From positions 1 through 22,685 of the forward strand of contig DPKV01000154.1 in NCBI GenBank assembly GCA_003542325.1: 22,685 nucleotides of DNA. The letters are read 5' to 3'. Shown here in pieces: positions 15,273-22,490 of this stretch; the first letter of the stretch is position 1; each line of letters opens with the position of its first letter. Origin of the DNA: Anaerolineaceae bacterium. GTDB lineage: Bacteria; Chloroflexota; Anaerolineae; Anaerolineales; Anaerolineaceae. Under the pieces are notes generated by a model that saw only the letters and a list, made by a program, of their open reading frames with translations, searched no databases and was not told where the DNA came from. The position numbers and the translations under genes were made by a program.

Positions 15273-15301
15273 TTGATTAAAAACAGCTTAAACGCTACAC
15301 T
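15273..15301 (+). promoter_or_regulatory. Possible promoter of the 15427 membrane protein gene
   Basis: TTGATT (15273-15278), a 17-bp spacer and TACACT (15296-15301) match the sigma-70 pattern moderately. The leader would be about 120 bases and includes a small CTCC/GGAG hairpin near 15365-15377. The rest of the gap between the divergent genes (15111-15426) shows no other feature I can support; the S10 gene promoter on the other strand is not clear. Confidence 0.35.
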
Positions 15302-15426
15302 ATTAAAAAGTTCTGAAACAACTTAAAGGGAGAAGTTCGATGATGGGGATGCAGGATGGACCGACTCCTTTGTGGAGAGCAGGCTGAAGAATAAAGTGTT
15401 TTGATTACTGACCAGGAGAACATGAA

Positions 15427-16236
15427 ATGCAATCAAAAACATCACCGCAATACTGGTTTCAATTACCTGCAAAATCAACCGAAGAATTAACGCAAATTTG
15501 GGAGTCCGGTGTGGCTGTGGATGACCCGGAGATCAATCTGGAATTGGTGGAACAGGTACTGATGGCCCGGCATGTCATTGAACCGGATCAATCCTTTCTT
15601 GCAATACCACAGGTTGGTAAGCAGGAGAAACCGGTTGTCCAAGTCTTTTCGATTTCGCAGAAGATCGGTAAACAAATGAGCCGCCGTTGGGATATTACTC
15701 TCAACGAAGATTATGCGGTTTTCAGTGCCCGGGATGGCGGCGACCGGTTCATAATTGATCGACAAAAGGGTCGCCCCGAGTTTCAATTCAGGCGGAGCGG
15801 TTTCTTGCTGCTCACCGAAGGAACGAGCGGTATTCTTCGGGGAAAGGTTTTTGATTTCGGAAAATACAAGGACATTCTCTCGAGGTGGCTGCCGGCACCT
15901 TCTCCTGCTGATCTCCGTAAGGAACAAACAGGTTGGGGCGTTGGGCTGGTTTTGATCGGGGCAGTATCCCTTTTATTAAATTTATCTCTCGCGCCAATAC
16001 TTGGAAGTATCCTGATCCTGTTGGGGGTGATGAATTTCATCCTGCATAAACAAGGCATCTGGCTTTTCAATGGGATGGGGCTTTTGGTGAATGGCGCATT
16101 TATGGTGGGCAGCACCACCTTCACACATTTACCCTGGCAAAGTTCAAATACTATCGTGACATTGTTTTGGATCGCTCTGGGTTTGGTACAGGTAATCCTG
16201 GGATTTCAAGCCGCGCATCAGTTTGACCGATTTTAG
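15427..16236 (+). CDS. Membrane protein of unknown function
   Basis: A 269-residue protein not recognised by family. Residues 1-50 (LPAKSTEELTQIWESG) resemble a short helical motif often seen at the ends of uncharacterised bacterial proteins, in which a TEEL..IW segment is followed by a helix ending in an Arg-containing turn. Residues 55-165 form a soluble domain, and three to four membrane helices follow (about 170-205, 211-230 and 242-260). ATG 15427 has AGGAG at 8 nt; an overlapping ATG at 15422 is out of frame. It stands alone between the S10 gene and the ECF operon. No function can be assigned. Confidence 0.75.
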   Translation: MQSKTSPQYWFQLPAKSTEELTQIWESGVAVDDPEINLELVEQVLMARHVIEPDQSFLAIPQVGKQEKPVVQVFSISQKIGKQMSRRWDITLNEDYAVFSARDGGDRFIIDRQKGRPEFQFRRSGFLLLTEGTSGILRGKVFDFGKYKDILSRWLPAPSPADLRKEQTGWGVGLVLIGAVSLLLNLSLAPILGSILILLGVMNFILHKQGIWLFNGMGLLVNGAFMVGSTTFTHLPWQSSNTIVTLFWIALGLVQVILGFQAAHQFDRF

Positions 16237-16326
16237 CCAGGCATATGGGTTTAGCAAACAAAACGGTTTTTGGCAACCTATGATCCTCTTACATAATCTC
16301 AATTGGTTTTTTTTGGAAAGATTCGT

Positions 16327-16355
16327 TTGACAATTTGAATTAGTTTATCTATAAT
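16327..16355 (+). promoter_or_regulatory. Consensus sigma-70 promoter of the ECF operon
   Basis: TTGACA (16327-16332), a 17-bp spacer and TATAAT (16350-16355) match the housekeeping consensus exactly. Transcription would start near 16362, giving an untranslated leader of about 225 bases before the ATG at 16587. I do not recognise a purine, preQ1, SAM or other known riboswitch in that leader. The 90 bases before this promoter (16237-16326) show no convincing terminator for the upstream gene. Confidence 0.8.
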
Positions 16356-16493
16356 CATCTACATCATAGTTAAAATTTATCGGTATCAATCATCAACTTG
16401 GCATTACTGTTGCACTAGGGTAAACCAATGTCCATGAGAGTACAGGCAATCCATTTTTTTAATTTCCCCAACACTATAAAAAGCATAATACTG

Positions 16494-16524
16494 TTGTATA
16501 TCCCTGAATTCAGGACTGTATAAT
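16494..16524 (+). promoter_or_regulatory. Second promoter-like element with palindrome CCTGAATTCAGG
   Basis: TTGTAT (16494-16499) and TATAAT (16519-16524) are 19 bases apart, and the perfect 12-bp palindrome CCTGAATTCAGG (16503-16514) fills most of the spacer. It could be a repressor operator on an internal promoter or a small hairpin in the long leader of the upstream promoter. The spacing is longer than ideal, so promoter function is uncertain. Confidence 0.4.
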
Positions 16525-16586
16525 CATGCGTAATTTTTTTCCAATAAAATAAGCTGTTCTCGAAATTTCATAATAGGAGTTATTTA

Positions 16587-18293
16587 ATGACAAAAACGGT
16601 TGTATCGATAAAGGACCTAAAGTATCGCTACCGGGGTCAACCGCGCAACGCGCTGGATAACATTAACCTCGACCTTGAGGAAGGCGATTTTCTGGTAGTG
16701 ATGGGTCCCAGTGAAGCAGGGAAGAGCACCCTGGCAGCAACAATTAATGGCTTGGTACCTCATTTCTTCAAAGGGACAATTAAAGGTGATGTTATCGTAC
16801 TGGATAAAAACACCCGGGAATTTTCCGTAGCCGAAATGGCGAAAGAAGTCGGCATGGTCTTTCAGGATTTTGAGGCCCAACTTTTTTCAACCAATGTGGA
16901 GTTGGAAGTTGCGTTCGGTCCCGAGAATTTTGGCGTAGACCGTCAGGAAATCGCTCATAGGATTGAAGAGAATCTTAAATTAGTGGGGTTGGAAAATTTG
17001 AAGAATCGACCCCCATCAACGCTCTCTGGCGGCCAAAAACAAAAACTGGCAATTGCCTCAGTATTGGCCATGCAGCCGCGGGTTCTGGTGATGGATGAGC
17101 CAACCACTGACCTGGATCCGATCAGTAAATATGGGGTGTTTAAGATTGCAGATGAATTACGCAACCGGGAAGACCTCACATTGATCGTGGTCGAACATGA
17201 AACCGAGGAAGCGATTAACGCAGGAAAAATTCTGCTCATCAATGAAGGTGCACCTTTGATGTATGGGCCTGCTGGTGAGATCCTTCGCAATGTTGAGTTA
17301 ATGGAAACCCACGGGGTAATGCCACTAGGTATTACCCTTTATTTTTCTCGGATGGGCAGTAAGTATCTGCCGTTAACTGTTGAAGATGGCTTGGAAACCT
17401 TCAAGAAAAATAAATGGCAAATCTCTGATCTGTCTTATCAGAAACTGGTAGAAAAGGATAAAGAGCATTTACAGGAACATCAGGAACCTTTGATTATTTG
17501 TAAAGGGCTTGAACATACCTACCCCAACGGTTGTCAAGCGTTACGTGGGGTTGACCTTCAAATCAATCGCGGTGAAATTGTTGCGATTATAGGTCAAAAT
17601 GGAAGTGGTAAAACCACATTGGTCAAGCATTTCAATGGTTTATTTATGCCTACCAAAGGTGAGATTTCCATAAATAATAAACCGACCAGTGAGCAAGGTG
17701 TATTTGAGTTAGGAAAGCAGGTGGGGTATGTGTTCCAAAACCCGGACCATCAGATCTTCTCAGATACGGTTTTCGATGAAGTAGCGTATTCTCTCAAACT
17801 ACGAAACGCTGATGAAGAATTAATTAAAGAGCGAGTTGCCGAAGCATTGGAAGCGGTCGGCCTGGTTGGGTTTGAAAAGGAAGACCCCTTCAGCTTGACG
17901 AAGAGCGGACGGCAGCGTGTGGCAGTTGCTTCAGTAATGGCGGCCAAACCAGAGGTGCTTATTCTTGACGAGCCGACGACAGGTCTGGATTATGCTGAAC
18001 AACGAAGCATGATGGAATTGGTAAAACGACTTAACGAAAGCGGGAGCACGATCATTTTTGTCACCCATCACATGTGGGTCGTCGCTGAATATGCAGAACG
18101 CGTTTATGTGGTCAAAGACGGCTTGATTATGTTAGAGGGCACACCCCGTGAAGTGTACGCACATGAAGAAGAATTAACCAAAGCTTTTCTCAGGCCGCCA
18201 CATCTGGTCAGTCTCTCAAACCGGTTGGGTAAAACAATGCTAAATGTTGAAGAATTTATGGCTTGCACTTCGAAAGATGGAGAGGAATACTAA
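16587..18293 (+). CDS. ECF transporter ATPase, two fused CbiO/EcfA domains
   Basis: A 568-residue protein with two ABC ATPase domains, the energising subunit of an energy-coupling factor importer. Domain 1: Walker A GPSEAGKST (40-48), Q93, signature LSGGQ (146-150), Walker B with D170 and E171, H204. Domain 2: Walker A GQNGSGKTT (336-344), Q384, signature LTKSG (437-441), Walker B with D461 and E462, H494. The second signature departs from the LSGGQ consensus and also from the LSKGE-type variant known in fused ECF ATPases, as its fourth position is Ser instead of Gly. TAGGAG is 7-8 nt before the ATG. The stop TAA shares a base with the EcfT start, indicating translational coupling. Confidence in family is high; substrate is set by the S component. 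Confidence 0.95.
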   Translation: MTKTVVSIKDLKYRYRGQPRNALDNINLDLEEGDFLVVMGPSEAGKSTLAATINGLVPHFFKGTIKGDVIVLDKNTREFSVAEMAKEVGMVFQDFEAQLFSTNVELEVAFGPENFGVDRQEIAHRIEENLKLVGLENLKNRPPSTLSGGQKQKLAIASVLAMQPRVLVMDEPTTDLDPISKYGVFKIADELRNREDLTLIVVEHETEEAINAGKILLINEGAPLMYGPAGEILRNVELMETHGVMPLGITLYFSRMGSKYLPLTVEDGLETFKKNKWQISDLSYQKLVEKDKEHLQEHQEPLIICKGLEHTYPNGCQALRGVDLQINRGEIVAIIGQNGSGKTTLVKHFNGLFMPTKGEISINNKPTSEQGVFELGKQVGYVFQNPDHQIFSDTVFDEVAYSLKLRNADEELIKERVAEALEAVGLVGFEKEDPFSLTKSGRQRVAVASVMAAKPEVLILDEPTTGLDYAEQRSMMELVKRLNESGSTIIFVTHHMWVVAEYAERVYVVKDGLIMLEGTPREVYAHEEELTKAFLRPPHLVSLSNRLGKTMLNVEEFMACTSKDGEEY

Positions 18294-19075
18294 TGGATCA
18301 GGAAATTTATCTCGATCGAAACACTTTTTTTCACCGCCTTGATCCTCGCACCAAAATTTTGATTTTGGTTGTGGCGTTTGTCGTAATTCTTTATTTTGAT
18401 AATCCATTGTGGGTCCTTCCACTTTCATTACTAATAATTTTGCACGGGTTTTTTGCCAAAAGCCTGATCAACCTCAAACGAATCAGCTTTATCCTTGTGA
18501 TATTAACAATTTCCAGTATGGTTCTATGGTCCTTCTTTGCCAATGGCGAAAAGCCGTTGTTCTGGGTCATTGAATTGGAGGCATTTGAATTCGCGATCGC
18601 AAGAACCTTGATAATGCTTTCCTTGGTTACCGAGGGTATGATCTTCCTAAGTACCACACGAACCGAAGAATTTGTTCTGGGTATGATCCGACTTGGACTG
18701 CCATACCGGGTGGGGTTTGCCATTTCAACTGCCTTCCGTATGGTGCCAACGATTGTCAGCAATGTTTTCATTATTGCCCAGGCCCAGCGCAGCCGCGGTT
18801 TGGATCTGGATAGCGGCAATTTGATAGAACGTATCCGTAAATATATTCCTTTGTTAATCCCCGTATTCGTTTCCACGATTAGGAACACAAATGTTTTTGG
18901 TATGGCGCTTGAGGCGAAAGGTTTTGGGGCCCAAAATGACCGCACCTTTTATTACTCATCTGAGTTTAACAAGAATGATTATATCGTTATTGCCTTTTTG
19001 ATCATATTATTTGCGGTCGCTACATATTTGAAGATTAATGGATATGGCACTATCCCTGGTTTGACCAAGTTTTAA
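18293..19075 (+). CDS. ecfT: ECF transporter transmembrane coupling protein EcfT
   Basis: A 260-residue membrane protein linking the ATPases to the substrate-binding S component. The N-terminal FFHRLDPRTKI is typical of EcfT/CbiQ. Several hydrophobic helices follow, and the two cytosolic coupling motifs are present as QRSRGLDL (around 165-172) and LEAKGFGA (206-213), variants of the Ala-Arg-Gly type motifs. ATG 18293 is chosen: GGAGAGG lies 7 nt upstream and it overlaps the ATPase stop (TAATG). An upstream in-frame ATG (18263) would run ten residues into the ATPase gene and lacks support. It lies directly before the phosphorylase gene, 14 bases apart. Confidence 0.93.
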   Translation: MDQEIYLDRNTFFHRLDPRTKILILVVAFVVILYFDNPLWVLPLSLLIILHGFFAKSLINLKRISFILVILTISSMVLWSFFANGEKPLFWVIELEAFEFAIARTLIMLSLVTEGMIFLSTTRTEEFVLGMIRLGLPYRVGFAISTAFRMVPTIVSNVFIIAQAQRSRGLDLDSGNLIERIRKYIPLLIPVFVSTIRNTNVFGMALEAKGFGAQNDRTFYYSSEFNKNDYIVIAFLIILFAVATYLKINGYGTIPGLTKF

Positions 19076-19089
19076 TCGGAGAGAAATCG

Positions 19090-19878
19090 ATGTTATCTGC
19101 AATCATTGGCGGGACGGGATTTTATAGTATTCCTGGCGGTATATTTAATGAAGAGATCATTGAAACGCCTTTCGGAAAAGCGAAGATTTACCGTGGAGAA
19201 GGTGAATTTTCGGACCTGGTTTTCTTGGCAAGGCATGGTGTAAACCACTCCGTCCCACCCCATAAAATTAATTTCAAAGCCAATATCAAAGCATTAAGTA
19301 TGCTGGGGATAAAGAATGTCCTGGCGACTTTCGCAGTGGGATCATTGCGTGAAAGTGTTCCGCCTTTGGGCCTTGTCGCCCTTGACCAATTCCTGGATTT
19401 CACTTCTGGGCGAGATTTCACTTTTCATGAAGGCGGAAAATGGGGATTCGCCCATACCGTTATGACCCATCCATACTGCCAGAGTCTTCGTAAACGATTA
19501 CTGGAAGTTGCTCAACAGAAAGCTATTCCAATTCAATCAGCAGGGACCTATGTCTGCACAAACGGCCCCCGTCTGGAAACAGCGGCTGAGGTGCGCATGT
19601 ATGCTCAGCTAGGTGGAGACGTGGTAGGGATGACAGGGATACCTGAAGCCCCCCTGGCCCGTGAGTTAGGTCTTCATTATGCGGCGGTAGCTTTTTCAAT
19701 CAATTGGGGTGCAGGATTGAAAAGTGAAATTATGGAGATGCATGAAGACGGTTTGGAGAATGTAAAGTCTTCCATACTGGATTTATTTATCACCACGTTA
19801 AGGACTATCCAAATTTCGGGATGTGAATGCGAGTTTGCTTCGTTAGGCTACCATCCTCCTGTGGAAGAAGAGGACTAA
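19090..19878 (+). CDS. Methylthioadenosine/methylthioinosine (purine nucleoside) phosphorylase family
   Basis: A 262-residue PNP/MTAP-family enzyme catalysing phosphorolysis of a purine nucleoside to base plus (thio)ribose 1-phosphate. Family motifs are visible: IIGGTGFYSI at the start (phosphate loop), ARHGVNHSVPPHKINFKAN (47-65), FAVGSLRESV, a DQFLDFTSGR segment (99-108), and NGPRLETAAE with VGMTGIPEAPLARE (158-192). Near residue 205 the adenine-specific MTAP Asp pattern (TDYD-like) is replaced by SINWGAG, with Asn where Asp is expected. By analogy with 6-oxopurine enzymes, this suggests hypoxanthine nucleosides, that is methylthioinosine or inosine rather than MTA. The MtaD-type deaminase in the same operon would supply such substrates. 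GGAGAG lies about 7 nt before the ATG. The exact substrate is inferred. Confidence 0.88.
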   Translation: MLSAIIGGTGFYSIPGGIFNEEIIETPFGKAKIYRGEGEFSDLVFLARHGVNHSVPPHKINFKANIKALSMLGIKNVLATFAVGSLRESVPPLGLVALDQFLDFTSGRDFTFHEGGKWGFAHTVMTHPYCQSLRKRLLEVAQQKAIPIQSAGTYVCTNGPRLETAAEVRMYAQLGGDVVGMTGIPEAPLARELGLHYAAVAFSINWGAGLKSEIMEMHEDGLENVKSSILDLFITTLRTIQISGCECEFASLGYHPPVEEED

Positions 19879-19986
19879 GGAGTAAATTTTCATTTGGAAG
19901 GAGGTGAACCTGATTCAATAACCAGGAGAAAAATAGAAGAATGGTTTTTCATTATCGATAAAGTCAATTAGAACTGGAGGAATGTT

Positions 19987-20823
19987 ATGCGTGAAGTATT
20001 TAAAATGTGGAAGTACACAAGAATGATTATTCTTGTAGCGCTTTCCGCTGCGATTTACGCAGCAGTGTTGATTCCCTTCAAGGGTGGTATTCCCTTGATT
20101 CCTGGTATCACTGAAGTTCGTCCGGCGAATGTATTCCCGGTTATCTTTGGCCTGATGTTTGGTCCTGCAGGTGCCTGGGGTGCAGCCATCGGTAACACCA
20201 TTGGTGACCTCTTTGGCGGCACTCTGGGTTGGGGCAGCATCTTCGGTTTTGTTGGCAATTTCTATCTGGGATTTGTTGCCTATAAGTTGTGGGGTGCATT
20301 GGGCTTAGTCCCCAAGGACAACATGGAACAGAATGTCAACAAATGGACGAAGTTGCTGGCCTATATCATCATTACAATTGTTGCGGCTGCTGCTTGCGCA
20401 GTTATCATTGCCTGGTACCTTGATATTGTCAAGATCGTTCCATTCGCATTCCTGGCAGTCACAATCACATTGAATAACGCGGTTGCAGAAATCCTGCTTG
20501 GGCCTCCGCTGCTCCTGTTGCTTTATCCCCGTGTCAAGAAATGGGGCCTGATCTGGACAGACATCATGGACAAAGAGGATGTTGCTCGTGGATTTGCCAA
20601 ACATATCGGCGCAGTTCTCATGATTGTTGGCGCCATCGGTGGTGTGGTTGTTGGCGTCGGTATCTCCACCGGTTTATATGGTCAACAGATCTTAGGTTTC
20701 ACCGGCACACAGGGTGAGGTTGGCGTTTGGGCCGGTGTCGCACCCTTCCTGGCGATGATTGTTCTGGCCAGCTTCATGCTTTCCGGCCGAGAGCAATTTG
20801 TTGAAGAAGAGGAAGAAATCTAG
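19987..20823 (+). CDS. ECF transporter S component, substrate-specific membrane protein
   Basis: A 278-residue integral membrane protein, the likely substrate-binding subunit of the ECF importer encoded just upstream. Helix 1 contains ALSAAIYAAVL, the small-residue pattern by which S components dock on EcfT. Conserved-looking loops follow: ITEVRPANVFPVIFGLMFGP (41-60), GAWGAAIGNTIGDLFGG (62-78) and GFVGNF (87-92). It is longer than usual S components (about 180-200), with one or two additional C-terminal helices (about 205-228 and 248-266) and an acidic tail EEEEEI. It resembles the QueT/QrtT-like group in overall style, but I cannot place it in a named family. GGAGG is 6 nt before ATG 19987. 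A gap of 108 bases after the phosphorylase gene holds only a short false start (MVFHYR). Confidence 0.8.
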   Translation: MREVFKMWKYTRMIILVALSAAIYAAVLIPFKGGIPLIPGITEVRPANVFPVIFGLMFGPAGAWGAAIGNTIGDLFGGTLGWGSIFGFVGNFYLGFVAYKLWGALGLVPKDNMEQNVNKWTKLLAYIIITIVAAAACAVIIAWYLDIVKIVPFAFLAVTITLNNAVAEILLGPPLLLLLYPRVKKWGLIWTDIMDKEDVARGFAKHIGAVLMIVGAIGGVVVGVGISTGLYGQQILGFTGTQGEVGVWAGVAPFLAMIVLASFMLSGREQFVEEEEEI

Positions 20824-20855
20824 GTTCGGTAGAATCAATTTGAGGAAGATATAAG

Positions 20856-20895
20856 AAAAAATCTGCCCCTTGCTGGAAATCCGGTGAGGGGCAGA
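20856..20895 (-). terminator. Hairpin between S component and deaminase genes, terminator-like on the minus strand
   Basis: TCTGCCCCT (20862-20870) pairs perfectly with AGGGGCAGA (20887-20895); the loop region CTGG/CCGG can extend the stem. On the plus strand no T tract follows, so it acts there as an intercistronic structure. On the minus strand the stem runs into six T residues (complement of A run 20856-20861), a good intrinsic terminator, although no minus-strand gene is seen to its right. Confidence 0.5.
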
Positions 20896-20920
20896 CGTTC
20901 ATCGGGCGATAGGAAAAACG

Positions 20921-22234
20921 ATGCCAGAACAGATCGATCAATTAATTGTTGGTGGAGAAATTCTTACTCAGAATTCTATTGGTGAACGAATAATTGACGG
21001 CGCCCTTGCAATAAGTGGTGAAAAAATCGTCGCTGTAGGAAGCCGTGAGGATTTGTTGGCGCGTTATCAGGCAAAAGAGACCATTGATGTCAGTGGTAAG
21101 GTGGTTTTACCTGGGCTGGTCAATGCGCATACTCATGCGGCGATGACCATTTTTAGGGGTATTGCTGATGATATACCCCTGGAACCATGGTTGCGGAAAA
21201 TCTGGCCATTGGAGTTGAAATTTGCGACTGAAGAGAATGTCGCATTAGGAACAGAAATTGCCTTTGCCGAAATGATCCGTGGGGGAACAACTACCGCTGC
21301 GGATATGTATTGGCACTACCAAACCATAATCGACACCGCGAAAAAAGTCGGGTTTCGATTAGCAACGGGTATTGGTGTACTTGAAGCTCTTTATGAAGAA
21401 AGTAAGGAGATCCTGAAAAACAGGATCTGTGAGTATATTGAAACCTATCAGCATGATGAGCTTATAACGCCCTGTACATTGATCCATTCCACCTATACAG
21501 TTGGTCGAGAGACGCTATTGTTAGTCAGGCAAATCAGTCAAGAGTATGGCGTTGTTTTCATGACCCATGCCGCAGAGTCCAGAGCTGAATTGAAAGATGT
21601 TTTGGAACAAACAGGGAAAACCCCCATTAATTATCTGGAAGAATTGGGTATGCTGAGTAGCAACTCGTTGTTGGCACATGGCGTTCATCTTGACGATAAT
21701 GAAATTCGATTGTTGGCTGAACGAAAGACTTCAATTGCGCACTGCCCTTCATCAAATCTCAAGTTGGGGTCGGGTATCGCGCGTGTGGCGGATTTACTTG
21801 CAAATGGTGTGAATGTGGCGATCGGTACAGATGGATGCGCATCAAACAACAATTTGGACATGTGGGAAGAAATGCACCTGGCATCGTTGGTCCAAAAAGG
21901 TGTTAACTTTGATCCGACAGTATTACCCGCTGAACAGGTTCTGTATATGGCGACTATGGGCGGGGCGAAAGCTCTAAATCTGGATGACAAAATCGGGTCT
22001 CTGGAAGCTGGAAAACAGGCTGATCTGATCATCGTGGATTTAAATAGCTTGCATACAACGCCAGTCTTTGATGCAGCTTCGCATTTGGTGTTCACATCGA
22101 AAGCCAGCGACGTTGAGGCGACCATGATTGCTGGACGCTGGCAAATGCGCGACAAGAAACTTTTAACAATCGATGAAGAGGGGAAAAAAGATGAAATCCG
22201 ACAGTTGGCAGAGATGATAAAGCAAGAACTTTAG
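20921..22234 (+). CDS. mtaD: Methylthioadenosine/S-adenosylhomocysteine deaminase family amidohydrolase
   Basis: A 437-residue amidohydrolase (COG0402) of the MtaD/SAH deaminase type, which converts adenosine derivatives (MTA, SAH, adenosine, 5'-deoxyadenosine in known members) to inosine derivatives plus ammonia. Metal and catalytic residues: H70 and H72 in NAHTH, H216 with E219 in THAAES, H253 in LAHGVH, D304 in GTDGCASNN. The segment VLPGLVNAHTHAAM followed by IADDIPLEPWLRKIWPLE is characteristic of MtaD. Start ATG 20921 has only a weak AGGAAA. It is last in the ECF operon, 97 bases after the S component, with a stable hairpin between. Together with the phosphorylase it makes a two-step route from a 5'-modified adenosine to hypoxanthine and a sugar phosphate. 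Substrate is inferred from family and context. Confidence 0.93.
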   Translation: MPEQIDQLIVGGEILTQNSIGERIIDGALAISGEKIVAVGSREDLLARYQAKETIDVSGKVVLPGLVNAHTHAAMTIFRGIADDIPLEPWLRKIWPLELKFATEENVALGTEIAFAEMIRGGTTTAADMYWHYQTIIDTAKKVGFRLATGIGVLEALYEESKEILKNRICEYIETYQHDELITPCTLIHSTYTVGRETLLLVRQISQEYGVVFMTHAAESRAELKDVLEQTGKTPINYLEELGMLSSNSLLAHGVHLDDNEIRLLAERKTSIAHCPSSNLKLGSGIARVADLLANGVNVAIGTDGCASNNNLDMWEEMHLASLVQKGVNFDPTVLPAEQVLYMATMGGAKALNLDDKIGSLEAGKQADLIIVDLNSLHTTPVFDAASHLVFTSKASDVEATMIAGRWQMRDKKLLTIDEEGKKDEIRQLAEMIKQEL

Positions 22235-22253
22235 TCCAATTGAACACTTCTGA

Positions 22254-22490
22254 ATTATCCTTCTCTCAGTGGTGAATAACCGGATGAACAGCGTGATGAA
22301 GATGCTGACGATTATTACAACCTTATTCATGCCGATCTCGTTCCTTGCCGGGTTCTTTGGTATGGACTTCTCGAAGCCGGGAGAAGGCATGGACTTCTGG
22401 ACGAACGGGCCAGTGTTTTATGTGGTTCTGGCTGTTACGGTCCTTTTTCCAGTTGTCCTGATCATTTATATCACTTGAAAAGGCTGGCTG
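22254..22490 (+). pseudogene. corA: Decayed C-terminal fragment of a CorA-type Mg2+/Co2+ transporter
   Basis: The frame from 22254 reads LLSVVNNRMNSVMKMLTI, then TTLFMPISFLAGFFGMDF, a second hydrophobic helix ending LFPVVLIIYIT, then a TGA (22476-22478), and after it KGWLKW. This matches the last two helices of CorA, including the NNRMN start of TM1 and the GMN selectivity loop (here GMD). Everything upstream of the SVVNNRMN region, about 250 residues, is missing, and the usual KGWL C-terminus lies behind an in-frame TGA. The 69-residue open frame starting at GTG 22269 is therefore a remnant, not a functional transporter. An Asp in place of the Asn of GMN also argues for decay. Confidence 0.7.

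Noticed and set aside
16240..16320. Terminator for the 15427 gene around the AAAACGGTTTTT and GGTTTTTTTT stretches
   Set aside because: T runs are present, but the possible stems are only four base pairs with long loops.
16362..16586. Purine, preQ1 or SAM riboswitch in the ECF leader
   Set aside because: I could not find the conserved core bases of any of these classes; the leader is listed only as an unexplained region.
19941..19961. ATG with nearby AGGAG ahead of the S component (MVFHYR)
   Set aside because: Six codons only; no evidence for a leader peptide such as repeated regulatory codons or an attenuator.
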